Origin: CAYLXX01 sp964484325
Lineage (GTDB): Bacteria; Patescibacteriota; Microgenomatia; UBA1406; GWC2-37-13
Length of the DNA: 46,935 nucleotides
Assembly: GCA_964484325.1 (NCBI GenBank)
Contig: CAZAEE010000008.1
Location: 1-46,935 of the forward strand
Direction: 5' to 3'
Shown here: piece by piece, positions 22,420 through 31,035 of the stretch
Layout of the letters: each line of letters starts with the position of its first letter
Position numbering within the stretch: the stretch's first letter is position 1
The notes under the pieces: model-generated
What the model was told of the DNA's origin: nothing
The model's input: the letters and a program-made list of their open reading frames with translations, nothing else
Databases searched by the model: none
Translations under genes and position numbers: made by a program

Positions 22420-23540
22420 AAGAACATGTGGCAATCGTCTATGATTGGATTGATAGTTGGGGAGGAGTAGAGCGAGTTTTACTGGTACTTCATAAGATGT
22501 TTCCGGAAGCGACTTTTTTTACATCGTATTACAACGAAAAAAAAGCGTCATGGGCTAAAGATATGCCGATCAAGGAGTCGTTTCTAAAGAATTTACCAGA
22601 GTTTGTAAAAAAAAACCGCGTTTTGTCTCTGCCGATTTATCCTTACGCGTTTGAGTCATTTGATTTTTCAGACTTTAATCTGGTAATTTCTGTTTCATCC
22701 TCGTTTGCCAAAGGAGTCATCACTAAACCTGGAACGACTCATGTAGCATATATGTTAACTCCACCACGCTACCTGTGGGGTCAGACACATCATTATGTCA
22801 ATCAGCCGGTAAAAGTTTTGACTGCACCGTATATAAACAACCTTAAAAAATGGGATCAGATTGCTGCAATGCGGCCGGACCATCTCATTTCAATTTCCCA
22901 GACAGTTGCAGATCGTTGCAGGAAATATTATGGTCGATCCTCTCAAGTGATCTATCCACCATTTGATACAGAGTATTGGGGAAGGTATAAAAAGCAAATA
23001 ACTATGCAAAAAGATACATATTATTTGATTGTCAGCCGCCTTGAACCTTATAAGAAAGTCAATGTTGCCGTAGATGCCTTTTCGAACATGCCAGAGAAAA
23101 ACTTAGTGATCATAGGTGCAGGCAGTCAAGCAAAGTCTCTTAAGAAAAAAGCCGCAAAGAATATCCAGTTTATATCAAGCGTAAACGATAAAACCTTGGC
23201 TTCGTACTACCAAAACGCTGAGGCTCTTATTATGCCCCAAGAGGAAGATTTTGGCTATGTTAGTCTGGAAGCCCAGTTTTTCGGCTGTCCTGTAATAGCA
23301 TATGATCAAGGAGGCGCTACAGAAACGGTAGCCGATAATGAATCTGGTATTTTTTTCTCGGAACAAACTCCTAAATCACTTATCGAAGCTGTGAGGAAAT
23401 TTGATATAATAACTGAACAATTAAAAAAAAGTCTTGTTACACTGAGCCAGTCGCAAGAAGAGCGGTACGGTAAGAAACGATTTGAAGAGGAGTTTCTGCG
23501 GTTCTTGCAGTTGAAGTCTCAGTCTAAATTTACTCAATAA
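22416..23540 (+). CDS. Glycosyltransferase family 4 (WbaZ-like mannosyltransferase)
   Basis: GT-B enzyme of 374 residues. The N-terminal EHVAIVYDWIDSWGGVERVL and the loop HVAYMLTPPRYLWGQTHHYV are typical of WbaZ-type mannosyltransferases of O-antigen synthesis. The donor site shows YLIVSRLEPYKKVNVAVDAF and PQEEDFGYVSLEAQFFGCPV. It is translationally coupled to the preceding GT4 by ATGA. Four bases separate it from manC, which makes the probable donor GDP-mannose. Confidence 0.9.
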   Translation: MKEHVAIVYDWIDSWGGVERVLLVLHKMFPEATFFTSYYNEKKASWAKDMPIKESFLKNLPEFVKKNRVLSLPIYPYAFESFDFSDFNLVISVSSSFAKGVITKPGTTHVAYMLTPPRYLWGQTHHYVNQPVKVLTAPYINNLKKWDQIAAMRPDHLISISQTVADRCRKYYGRSSQVIYPPFDTEYWGRYKKQITMQKDTYYLIVSRLEPYKKVNVAVDAFSNMPEKNLVIIGAGSQAKSLKKKAAKNIQFISSVNDKTLASYYQNAEALIMPQEEDFGYVSLEAQFFGCPVIAYDQGGATETVADNESGIFFSEQTPKSLIEAVRKFDIITEQLKKSLVTLSQSQEERYGKKRFEEEFLRFLQLKSQSKFTQ

Positions 23541-23544
23541 ACGT

Positions 23545-24630
23545 ATGAAGGCAGTCATTTTTGCAGGCGGAGTTGGTACGCGTTTATGGCCGGTATCCCG
23601 GAAGAAATCTCCAAAGCAGTTTGAAAAAATTATCGGCGAAAAATCTACACTGCAGACATATCTTGATTTACTTATTCCTGAGTTTTCCAAGGACGATATT
23701 TATATTGCCACTGGTAAGGAATATGTTGACCTGGTGCGACAGCAGATTGACTTTGTACCGTCTCGGAACGTTATTGGTGAACCGATGCGTAAAGATGTCG
23801 GGCCGGCGGTCGCCTTTTGGGCAGGTTATCTGGCAAAAACATATCCAAACGAACCAATGATAGTCCTCTGGAGCGATCACTTGATCCGTAATCGGGTGAA
23901 GTTTAAACAGATGTTGCTGGCCGCAAACAAAGTGCTCACAAAAGACCCAAAAAAGATTATTTACTTTGGGCATAAACCTCGCTTTGCTTCAGTTAACTTA
24001 GGGTGGATTGAAACGGGTAAAGTACTACAATCGGAAGATGGGATTGACTTTCGAGAGTTTGAGAGTTTCAAGTACAAACCAGACCAAAAAGTGGCAGATA
24101 TGTATTTTAATGACGCAAAGTACTGTTGGAACTTGGGTAGTTTCGCCAGCACACCTCAATATCTGCTTGAGTTATTTAAAAAATTCGCGCCTGATATTTA
24201 TGAACTAACAATGAACATTGTTTCACATATTGGCCAACCTGATTTTGAAGACGTATTTGCAAAAAACTATCGTCAAATGCCTCAGATACATCTTGATCAC
24301 GCAATTGCAGAGAAGATTGATAAAAAGTCAGCTTACGTTGTAATTGAGGACATTGGTTGGAGTGACGTGGGAGCTTGGGAGGCCTTGAAAGAAGCGCTTG
24401 AAACAAAAAAAGCAGACAACATCACCAAAGGTGAAGTAATGATGAAGGACTCGGCCGATAATCTGATTTACAATTATGAAGATAAGAAATTGATTGTGAG
24501 TATTGATCTTGAGGATATGCTTGTTGTCAACACAGCCGATGTACTACTTGTTACAAGAAAAACCTCAGTACCTAAAATCAAGAAGCTGATCGAGAGTTTT
24601 GAAGGTACAGAACATGAACACCTTACCTAA
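23545..24630 (+). CDS. manC: Mannose-1-phosphate guanylyltransferase
   Basis: Makes GDP-mannose from GTP and mannose-1-phosphate. The 361 residues begin with the nucleotidyltransferase signature FAGGVGTRLWPVSRKKSPKQ. They continue with GEPMRKDVGPAVAFWAGYLA, LDHAIAEKIDKKSAYVVIED and WSDVGAWEAL. It is the short form without the C-terminal cupin isomerase domain of bifunctional ManC/AlgA, so a separate mannose-6-phosphate isomerase or phosphomannomutase is expected elsewhere. Its end overlaps the next gene by 17 bases. Confidence 0.93.
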   Translation: MKAVIFAGGVGTRLWPVSRKKSPKQFEKIIGEKSTLQTYLDLLIPEFSKDDIYIATGKEYVDLVRQQIDFVPSRNVIGEPMRKDVGPAVAFWAGYLAKTYPNEPMIVLWSDHLIRNRVKFKQMLLAANKVLTKDPKKIIYFGHKPRFASVNLGWIETGKVLQSEDGIDFREFESFKYKPDQKVADMYFNDAKYCWNLGSFASTPQYLLELFKKFAPDIYELTMNIVSHIGQPDFEDVFAKNYRQMPQIHLDHAIAEKIDKKSAYVVIEDIGWSDVGAWEALKEALETKKADNITKGEVMMKDSADNLIYNYEDKKLIVSIDLEDMLVVNTADVLLVTRKTSVPKIKKLIESFEGTEHEHLT

Positions 24631-25315
24631 TTTGAAAAACCGCATGACAAAAAACTCTGGTATTTTGTATGGTAAAACGTACGAACAGCACTTGAAGCGC
24701 TGGCTTGACGTAGCTATCGCTTTAGTACTTATTGTCTTGTTTTCGCCAATTTGTTTAGTCGTCGCGATCGCCATTAAACTGAGCTCGAATGGTCCCGTAC
24801 TGGCCGATGTACCTGAAAGAGTTGGTCAAAAAGAGAGAAAGTTTAAAATGTATAAATTTCGCTCGATGATATCAAACGCTCATTATCTTCTAAGAACTGA
24901 TCCTAAGTTTCAGAAACTTTTTGAACAGTATAAGAAAGATAGTTACAAACTAAAAAAAGATCCGCGCATTACCTCAATCGGCAAGTTTATCCGAAAACAC
25001 TCGATTGATGAGTTGCCACAGCTTTTAAATGTTGTTAAAGGTGATATGAGTTTGGTTGGCCCACGTGCTTATTATCCGGATGAACTAGAAAATCAGCAAC
25101 AGAAATTTCCCCACACCCGAGCTCTTGTTGATAAAGTATTGTCTGTTAAACCGGGTATCACCGGACTCTGGCAAGTATCAGGTCGGTCAGAGATAAACTT
25201 TGATAAGCGTATTGCGATTGACGCCCATTATGTTGATACGATATCATTAAGAGAAGATCTGAAAATCATCTTCAAAACCCCTCTTATCATGATTAATGGA
25301 AAAGGGGCTATTTAG
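24614..25315 (+). CDS. Undecaprenyl-phosphate sugar phosphotransferase (initiating transferase)
   Basis: Bacterial sugar transferase (WcaJ/WbaP C-terminal domain type, monotopic phosphoglycosyl transferase) that starts glycan assembly on the lipid carrier. From the ATG at 24614 it has 233 residues. One hydrophobic hairpin (WLDVAIALVLIVLFSPICLV) is followed by the catalytic region MYKFRSMI, RKHSIDELPQLLNVVKGDMS and LVGPRAYYPDE, then KPGITGLWQVSGRSEINFDK. The Asp-Glu pair in SIDELPQ is the catalytic dyad of the family. An alternative ATG at 24644 would avoid the overlap with manC. It is the last gene of the cassette. Confidence 0.92.
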   Translation: MNTLPNLKNRMTKNSGILYGKTYEQHLKRWLDVAIALVLIVLFSPICLVVAIAIKLSSNGPVLADVPERVGQKERKFKMYKFRSMISNAHYLLRTDPKFQKLFEQYKKDSYKLKKDPRITSIGKFIRKHSIDELPQLLNVVKGDMSLVGPRAYYPDELENQQQKFPHTRALVDKVLSVKPGITGLWQVSGRSEINFDKRIAIDAHYVDTISLREDLKIIFKTPLIMINGKGAI

Positions 25316-25324
25316 AAGGCAAAA

Positions 25325-25354
25325 TTGGCTATTTTAGCTACAATATTGTATAAT
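25325..25354 (+). promoter_or_regulatory. Promoter before the DUF4012 gene
   Basis: TTGGCT (25325-25330) and TATAAT (25349-25354) are 18 bases apart in the 41-base gap after the sugar transferase. The expected transcript start near 25361 lies just inside the annotated ATG at 25357, which favours the methionine codon at 25372 as the start when this promoter is used. Confidence 0.5.
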
Positions 25355-25356
25355 CT

Positions 25357-27216
25357 ATGCTTAAACCATTTATGCTCAGACGAATACGGCAAAAACGCTT
25401 TAGACGAGGTGGTCTGATTGCTTTACTTGCGCTCATAATTTTCAGCATCATCTTCATCGTTTTGCCCATAATCCAGATCAAAAAAAAGGCCAAAGTCGTG
25501 GTGGCTTCGATAAAAGAGATGAAGTCTGTCGTTGCCCAAAACGATATTGATCTACTGGATAAAAAACTGAAACAGACAGCAACAGAGTATGAGGACTTCC
25601 GTAAGTCTGCTCATAAAATTTACTGGTTATCCTTTATCCCCTATGTTTCCGACTTTAAGCAAGGGGTTGAGGGGGGACACTTCATGATGTTGGCCGGTCA
25701 GGATGTAGTTGAAGCTATTAAACCTTATGCAGATCTCATTGGTTTTAAAAAAGGCACCTCTTCGTTTGTTGAGCGCTCATCTGAGGATAGACTCCAGACT
25801 GCTGTACTGACCCTTGATAAAGTGCTTGGGAAAATAGACGGTATCTCAGCCAACATAGAAGAAGCAGATAAACGGATTGCGACAATTGATCCAAATCGTT
25901 ATCCTAAGAAACTAGGTAAAACATATGTTCGGGATCAAATTACCCAGGCAAAAGAGCAGTTTCAAGGTCTGGCTTCTTTATTCGTTGACGCGAAACCGCT
26001 TCTTAAAAATCTTCCCGACATTCTCGGCAAAGACAAAGATAAAACATATCTTGTACTGTTTCAAAATAAGTATGAGCAGCGGGCTACCGGTGGATTTTTA
26101 ACATTTTACGCAGTTTTTGATATTAAAGAGGGCAAGATTAAAGTGCAAAAATCGGATGATATTTACTCACTTGATGACAGTATCCCGGTTCATCCGCCGG
26201 CACCAGAGAAAATTTTACTCTATCATAAGGATGTATCTCGGTTTTATATACGAGACAGCAATCTTTCACCAGATTTTCCGGCTTCAGTTGAGCTCTTTAA
26301 CTCGCTGTATGAAAAAAGTTCACAGCGGGTGAAGTACGACGGTATTATTACCATTGATGCGAAGGTGCTAGTAGACATGCTTAAGATTTTTGGTGATACA
26401 GAAGTGCAGGGAATTCGTTTTTCGGCCGATACGACCAAGGAATGCGACTGTGCCCAAGTGATTTACAAACTCTTTGACATCGTCGACCGCCCGGTGAACT
26501 ATGTGAAAATAGACAGGAAGCGAATTCTTGGCGACCTGATGTACACGCTTCTTTACAAAGCCATCGGTTTTTCTCCTTCCAAATACTGGGGCACTTTAGT
26601 TCAGGTTATGTTTAAAGATCTTGATGAAAAACACATTCTCTTGTACTTCACTGATCCAGAAATACAAACGGCTGTCGTGAAGTTGAACTATGGCGGAGCC
26701 ATCAAACCGTTTGACGGTGATTACCTGCATGTCAACAACGTTAACTTTGCCGGTGCCAAGTCCAATCTGTATGTCTCAAAAACTATCGATTCCGAAACGA
26801 CCATTGCTTCAGGCAAAATCCAAAGAAAAGTGACTGTCGAGTTCAGAAATCCTTATCCGGCATCGGACTGTAATCTTGAGCGGGGAGGGCTCTGTCTTAA
26901 CGCTATTTTGAGAAACTGGATCCGCTTCTACGTACCAAAAGGCGCTCAGCTTGGTGACTTTAAAGGCTCCATTAAGCCGGTGAAGACCTATGATGAGCTG
27001 GGTAAGACCGTTTTTGAGGGCTTCTTGACCGTGCCACCCCTTGGTAAGGCTGAGGTTGTGGTCACCTATACCTTGCCTTCAGATGTTGACAGCCGAAACT
27101 ATAAGCTCATGGTCCAAAAGCAACCCGGTGAGGAGAACTTGAAGCTTAATGTGAAAGTAGGGAATAATAAACTATATGATGGAATCCTTGACAAGGATAA
27201 AATATTGAAAAACTGA
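25357..27216 (+). CDS. DUF4012 membrane protein
   Basis: A 619-residue surface protein of the DUF4012 family, function unestablished. A strongly basic N-terminus (RRIRQKRFRRGG) precedes one membrane helix (about 20-40), so the bulk is probably outside. Next come alpha-helical stretches, then the DUF4012 core from about residue 229 (TYLVLFQNKYEQRATGGFLT, FYIRDSNLSPDFPASVELF and GIITIDAKVLVDML). The C-terminal part is beta-rich with RKVTVEFRNPYPASDC. In family members the domain often occurs next to polysaccharide genes, as here; a role in glycan display or attachment is a guess. The ATG at 25372 is an alternative start. Six bases separate it from recO. Confidence 0.85.
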   Translation: MLKPFMLRRIRQKRFRRGGLIALLALIIFSIIFIVLPIIQIKKKAKVVVASIKEMKSVVAQNDIDLLDKKLKQTATEYEDFRKSAHKIYWLSFIPYVSDFKQGVEGGHFMMLAGQDVVEAIKPYADLIGFKKGTSSFVERSSEDRLQTAVLTLDKVLGKIDGISANIEEADKRIATIDPNRYPKKLGKTYVRDQITQAKEQFQGLASLFVDAKPLLKNLPDILGKDKDKTYLVLFQNKYEQRATGGFLTFYAVFDIKEGKIKVQKSDDIYSLDDSIPVHPPAPEKILLYHKDVSRFYIRDSNLSPDFPASVELFNSLYEKSSQRVKYDGIITIDAKVLVDMLKIFGDTEVQGIRFSADTTKECDCAQVIYKLFDIVDRPVNYVKIDRKRILGDLMYTLLYKAIGFSPSKYWGTLVQVMFKDLDEKHILLYFTDPEIQTAVVKLNYGGAIKPFDGDYLHVNNVNFAGAKSNLYVSKTIDSETTIASGKIQRKVTVEFRNPYPASDCNLERGGLCLNAILRNWIRFYVPKGAQLGDFKGSIKPVKTYDELGKTVFEGFLTVPPLGKAEVVVTYTLPSDVDSRNYKLMVQKQPGEENLKLNVKVGNNKLYDGILDKDKILKN

Positions 27217-27222
27217 TGTATC

Positions 27223-27750
27223 ATGCCCAATCTCCTTAAAACCGAGGCAATTGTTCTTCGAAGACGGAGTTTGCTCAATAAAGATAGTCTGGTTACTTTT
27301 TTTACGAAAGAAAGCGGTAAGGTGACCGTGGTTGCTAAAGGGGTAAAAAAAACAACCAGCCGGCGGGCACCTCATCTTCAAACAGGTAATCTACTTGAAA
27401 TTGTTTGTAATGTTCGAAATGAGAGGAAGTATTTAGGACAGACAAGTCTGATCTCGGCGTTTTCTGAAATAAAAAAAGACAAACGAAAAATGAACTACTT
27501 GTATCTTCTTTTGTTTATTCTCGATCGACTTCTTCCTGAAGAACAAGAAGAGGCGGCAGTCTATTTAAGTACCAAGAAGTACTTTATTGAATTATCGAAA
27601 AGCACGTCTTTTATGGACGCGACCTGTGCTCATCTTCTTTTCCCGATCCTGTCTCAACTTGGATACGTGAAAGAAGAGATATCATTACCTGACATTATTT
27701 CTCAAGTTGAAGAGGTTATAAACGAAAAAGTGCCTACATCTGTACTTTAA
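27223..27750 (+). CDS. recO: DNA repair protein RecO, short form
   Basis: RecO anneals single strands and loads RecA with RecR. Residues 1-80 form the OB-fold N-terminus with the family opening LLKTEAIVLRRRSLLNKDSL and VTVVAKGVKKTTSRR. The helical remainder includes MNYLYLLLFILDRLLPEEQE. The protein stops at 175 residues, about 60-70 short of typical RecO, and lacks the cysteine zinc site of many members. The reading frame ends cleanly, so this may be a reduced RecO typical of a small genome, not a frameshift. Cotranscription with the DUF4012 gene is likely (6-base gap). Confidence 0.8.
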   Translation: MPNLLKTEAIVLRRRSLLNKDSLVTFFTKESGKVTVVAKGVKKTTSRRAPHLQTGNLLEIVCNVRNERKYLGQTSLISAFSEIKKDKRKMNYLYLLLFILDRLLPEEQEEAAVYLSTKKYFIELSKSTSFMDATCAHLLFPILSQLGYVKEEISLPDIISQVEEVINEKVPTSVL

Positions 27751-27832
27751 TATGTTGGAACTTTAGCAAATAGAGACAACCTAGAGAAAAATAAGTTCAA
27801 GAAAAACTCTGTACTAGAATGATTCGGTGTTA

Positions 27833-27838
27833 TATAAT
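27833..27838 (+). promoter_or_regulatory. -10 element abutting glyS
   Basis: A perfect TATAAT lies six bases before the ATG at 27845, which places the predicted first transcribed base exactly on the start codon. No good -35 is seen (TGTACT at 17 bases). The 94-base gap after recO holds nothing else recognisable. Confidence 0.55.
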
Positions 27839-27844
27839 CTCCTT

Positions 27845-29209
27845 ATGGATGAAATTGTTGCTCTTGCGAAACGACGGGGATTCGCGTATCCGTCCTCAGC
27901 AATTTATGGAGGCATGGCCAATTCTTGGGACTTAGGTCATTATGGTACGCTTCTTCACAACAATATCCGCGATTTTTGGTGGAAGCGTTTTGTTCTGTCA
28001 AGAGATGACATGGTCGGAATAGATGCAAGTATATTGCTCAGTCCGAAAGCTTGGGAAGCGTCTGGTCATGTAGCTAACTTCACCGATGCTTTAATTGACT
28101 GTAAAAAGTGTCATTACCGTACACGTGCTGATCACCTGATAGAAGACAGAATCAAGAATCTGAAAGTTGAAGGACTGCCAGTTGACGAGCTGAGTCGGAT
28201 TATTCAAGAACATAAACTGACCTGTCCGCGCTGTGGATCATTTGACTGGACACCCGTACGGCACTTTAATCTTCTTTTTGAGACACATATTGGTATTATT
28301 GAGGAATCACGCTCAAAAGCCTACTTACGAGGTGAGATTGCTCAGGGAATTTTTCTTAATTTTAAAAATATTCTTGATACGATGCGAGTTCGTATCCCGT
28401 TTGGCATTGCGCAGCAGGGGAAAGCCTTTCGAAACGAAATCACTATGGGGCAGTTCCTTCATCGTACTCTTGAGTTTGATCTGATGGAGTTTGAGTATTT
28501 TATTGAAGAAAAAAAGTGGCAGGAATCTTTTACGTATTGGCAAGATCAGATGTGGCAGTGGGCGTTTGATGCGGGTTTGAATCCGGAACATCTGAGATGG
28601 CGTGAACATGAAGAGCATGAGCGGTCTCATTACTCCAAAAAAACCATGGATATCGAGTATAAGTATCCATTTGGCTTTAAAGAGATGTTTGGATTGTCCT
28701 ATAGAACTGACTATGACTTAAAAAACCACAGCAAACATTCTGGTTTTGATCTTTCTTATAAAGACCCGCGCACCAATGAATCATACATACCCCACGTAAT
28801 TGAGCCGACTTTTGGTCTTTCGAGATTCGTGGGTATCGTCCTTTTTGACGCGTATCGACAGGACCAAGTGGCCGGAAATCAAAGGATATATCTAAAACTT
28901 AAGCCAGCCTTAGCGCCGGTGAAAGCTGCCGTATTTCCTCTTCAGAAAGACGAAAAACTTTACGCGGTAGCGAGGTCATTATATGAGAAAATAAAAAAAG
29001 ATATGGTATGTGAGTTTGACGATGCTGGGAACATCGGGAAAATGTATCGCCGGCAAGATGAGATAGGTACACCTTATTGTATAACTGTTGACTATCAAAC
29101 AATTGAAGATAAATCTGTTACTATTAGAGATAGAGATACAACAAAGCAGGAGCGTATACCAGAAAGTGCTGTTTATGAGTATCTTAAACACCATATCGGT
29201 GATTACTAA
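27845..29209 (+). CDS. glyS: Glycyl-tRNA synthetase, dimeric class II type
   Basis: Charges tRNA-Gly. The ATG at 27845 starts MDEIVALAKRRGFAYPSSAI; a TTG six codons upstream overlaps the -10 box and is rejected. The 454 residues match the single-chain alpha2 enzyme, not the alpha2beta2 GlyQS. Class II motif 2 is GKAFRNEITMGQFLHRTLEF and motif 3 is EPTFGLSRFVGIV. An insertion with two CxxC pairs (CKKCHYRTRAD and CPRCGS) forms a likely zinc ribbon. The C-terminal anticodon-binding domain follows from about residue 360 and ends AVYEYLKHH. No GlyQ/GlyS pair is present in the window. Confidence 0.94.
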   Translation: MDEIVALAKRRGFAYPSSAIYGGMANSWDLGHYGTLLHNNIRDFWWKRFVLSRDDMVGIDASILLSPKAWEASGHVANFTDALIDCKKCHYRTRADHLIEDRIKNLKVEGLPVDELSRIIQEHKLTCPRCGSFDWTPVRHFNLLFETHIGIIEESRSKAYLRGEIAQGIFLNFKNILDTMRVRIPFGIAQQGKAFRNEITMGQFLHRTLEFDLMEFEYFIEEKKWQESFTYWQDQMWQWAFDAGLNPEHLRWREHEEHERSHYSKKTMDIEYKYPFGFKEMFGLSYRTDYDLKNHSKHSGFDLSYKDPRTNESYIPHVIEPTFGLSRFVGIVLFDAYRQDQVAGNQRIYLKLKPALAPVKAAVFPLQKDEKLYAVARSLYEKIKKDMVCEFDDAGNIGKMYRRQDEIGTPYCITVDYQTIEDKSVTIRDRDTTKQERIPESAVYEYLKHHIGDY

Positions 29210-29223
29210 TTAGTCTTAATACT

Positions 29224-29673
29224 ATGATGAAAAATAAACTTATTATTGTGGCAGTCGTCCTTATTCTTTTAATTGCAGGCGGAGTCTTTTTTTTAAGTAG
29301 TAAGCGATCAAAAACTCAATCAACTCCAACTCAAACTGACACAAGCATCATACCCACTGTTGATTCATCAGTGAAAGTTGATGTTGAGAATAAATCTAGC
29401 ACGCACGAACTTACTTTAAGTGTCACCGGTATACCAAAAGGTACAGACACAATTGACTATGAGTTGTCATACGAAACTGAAGAGCAGGGTCTTCAAGGGT
29501 TAATCGGTACTTTAGATACCGCTGGAAAAAGTGATGCTTCCAAAACTATTACACTCGGCACCTGTTCATCAGGAACCTGTGTCTATCATAAGGTCAAAGG
29601 TTCTATTAAAGCAACACTCAAGTTCAATGGCAGTTACGGTGAACAAGTTTTTGAAAGGGAGTTCGCACTATAA
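29224..29673 (+). CDS. Small membrane-anchored protein with disulphide-like cysteines
   Basis: Not recognised. The 149 residues begin with one membrane helix (about 5-25, IIVAVVLILLIAGGVFFL) and a Ser/Thr-rich spacer. A beta-sandwich-like domain of about 100 residues follows, with two cysteines close together (GTCSSGTCVYHKV) that could form a disulphide outside the cell. The second codon is also ATG, so the start could be 29224 or 29227. It lies between glyS and rpsT, 14 bases after the former. Confidence 0.65.
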   Translation: MMKNKLIIVAVVLILLIAGGVFFLSSKRSKTQSTPTQTDTSIIPTVDSSVKVDVENKSSTHELTLSVTGIPKGTDTIDYELSYETEEQGLQGLIGTLDTAGKSDASKTITLGTCSSGTCVYHKVKGSIKATLKFNGSYGEQVFEREFAL

Positions 29674-29679
29674 AAGACT

Positions 29680-29686
29680 GGAGGTG
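29680..29686 (+). promoter_or_regulatory. Strong Shine-Dalgarno sequence for rpsT
   Basis: GGAGGTG precedes the ATG at 29693 by six bases. It is the only full anti-16S match that I found correctly spaced before a gene in this window, and it decides the S20 start. Confidence 0.75.
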
Positions 29687-29692
29687 TATGAT

Positions 29693-29941
29693 ATGCCCAA
29701 TATAAAATCAGCTAAAAAGAAACTACGAAAGGATGTTAAACGTACAAAGCGAAATGATGCTTACAAAAAAACTGTACGCAAAGCTATGAAAGATATCGTG
29801 AAATCAGGAAGCAAAGCCGGTAAAGGCACGTTGGAAAAGGCATATTCCATTATCGATAAAGCAGCCAAAAAGAAGGTTATTCATAAGAATACAGCCGCCC
29901 GTCTGAAGTCGCGGGTCAATAAATTGCTGTCTAAAAAATGA
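29693..29941 (+). CDS. rpsT: 30S ribosomal protein S20
   Basis: 16S-binding three-helix protein. The 82 residues begin MPNIKSAKKKLRKDVKRTKR and continue YKKTVRKAMKDIVKSGSKAG; the helix ...KNTAARLKSRVNKLLSKK ends the protein. These are standard S20 features. The frame runs open far upstream through the preceding gene, but the Shine-Dalgarno sequence at 29680 and the family start fix the ATG at 29693. It overlaps the PilN-like gene by ATGA. Confidence 0.95.
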   Translation: MPNIKSAKKKLRKDVKRTKRNDAYKKTVRKAMKDIVKSGSKAGKGTLEKAYSIIDKAAKKKVIHKNTAARLKSRVNKLLSKK

Positions 29942-30459
29942 AATATCGGATCAATCTGTTACCGGAACGAAAACAAACGGTCTTAGACCGCATCATTTTT
30001 TTTTCGTTTAACTACCTACGCTATATACTGGTTGTGACTCAGCTTGTCGTTATCTGTGTTTTCATGTACAGATTTAATATTGATCAAGAAATCGTTGATG
30101 CTAAGGATACACTTCATCAGAAACAAGAGATTGTCAGAGTTTCTCAGCCGTTGCTCAAGGAAGGCGACACCATGTACAAACGGGTACAAAATATTTCAAC
30201 ACTTGTGAAAAGTCAAGACACCACTTCTCAAATGCTCTCCTATATTCTAGGAAGATTTCCTGAACAGTTTTTTTTGACTGATCTTGAAGTAAAAGGTGAT
30301 TCCCTGAAACTTGAAGGCAGCACCGGTGATGCTAATGTAATAAAAATCTATTTCAGTAGATTAAAAAAAGAGAATCGATTCAAAGAGATTAATCTTACCA
30401 ATATTTCCAAAACGACCGATGGCTATTTTTTTACATTTCTTTTGAATAAATTTTTTTAA
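29938..30459 (+). CDS. PilN-like inner-membrane protein
   Basis: A 173-residue protein beginning KYRINLLPERKQTVLDRIIF; the INLLPE opening is the PilM-binding peptide of PilN. One membrane helix (about 27-44) precedes a coiled stretch and a ferredoxin-like C-terminal half (QFFLTDLEVKGDSLKLEGST) as in the fimbrial assembly family PF05137. In type IV pili PilN pairs with PilO and links cytoplasmic PilM to the pilus machine. The next gene is PilO-like, which supports the call, but no pilus ATPase, secretin or pilin lies nearby. It starts within the rpsT stop (ATGA). Confidence 0.75.
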   Translation: MKYRINLLPERKQTVLDRIIFFSFNYLRYILVVTQLVVICVFMYRFNIDQEIVDAKDTLHQKQEIVRVSQPLLKEGDTMYKRVQNISTLVKSQDTTSQMLSYILGRFPEQFFLTDLEVKGDSLKLEGSTGDANVIKIYFSRLKKENRFKEINLTNISKTTDGYFFTFLLNKFF

Positions 30460-30465
30460 ATCCAA

Positions 30466-31035
30466 ATGAATAATCCCTTAGTAAACAAAATGACTGCGAA
30501 GCGAATAAAAGATTATAGTTATGTAGTAATATTTTTTTTGATTTTTTCCTTTTTTATATTTTTTGCTATCCGGCCAAATATTGAAACAGCTTTTACGCTA
30601 AAAAAACAGCTGACTGAATTGGAACGACTCGATAAAAACTATGAGATGGCAATTCTCCATATTATAGATATCCAAAACATTCTTGAAAAAAATCGATCTC
30701 AATATGGATTACTGGCAGAAGCACTGCCTGCTGCTCCCCAGGTAAATAAAGTTGTTGATGATCTGCATACTGCTGCGTCCCAATCGGGCTTGGTGATGGA
30801 GCGAGTGGCAATTGATCAGGTTAATCTGAAAGCAGTTGAACAAAAGGATCTTCGCCATTACTTGATCAATCTGGAAACTTCGTCAGATTTTTTAACAGTT
30901 AAGAAATTTTTTGATAATATATCGGTTCAGAGAAGAATAAAAACGATAGATAGTCTTATTATTAAAAAAGTTGAACAGTCGACTGAAAGTGCTGCATTAA
31001 CAATTCAATTTCAGATAAACGGATACTATCTATGA
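30466..31035 (+). CDS. PilO-like inner-membrane protein
   Basis: A 189-residue protein with a membrane helix (about 17-36), a helical coiled region (LKKQLTELERLDKNYEMAIL) and a C-terminal ferredoxin-like domain. The segments KVVDDLHTAASQSGLVMERV and FFDNISVQRRIKTIDSLIIK follow the PilO pattern 'L...A...Gl.i......' and '..f...L....R...i..l.i'. The order PilN-PilO is that of type IV pilus operons. Overlaps the next small gene by ATGA. Confidence 0.7.
   Translation: MNNPLVNKMTAKRIKDYSYVVIFFLIFSFFIFFAIRPNIETAFTLKKQLTELERLDKNYEMAILHIIDIQNILEKNRSQYGLLAEALPAAPQVNKVVDDLHTAASQSGLVMERVAIDQVNLKAVEQKDLRHYLINLETSSDFLTVKKFFDNISVQRRIKTIDSLIIKKVEQSTESAALTIQFQINGYYL

Noticed and set aside
27827..27844. TTG start six codons upstream for glycyl-tRNA synthetase
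   Set aside because: It overlaps the TATAAT box, and MDEIVALAKRRGF at 27845 is the expected N-terminus.
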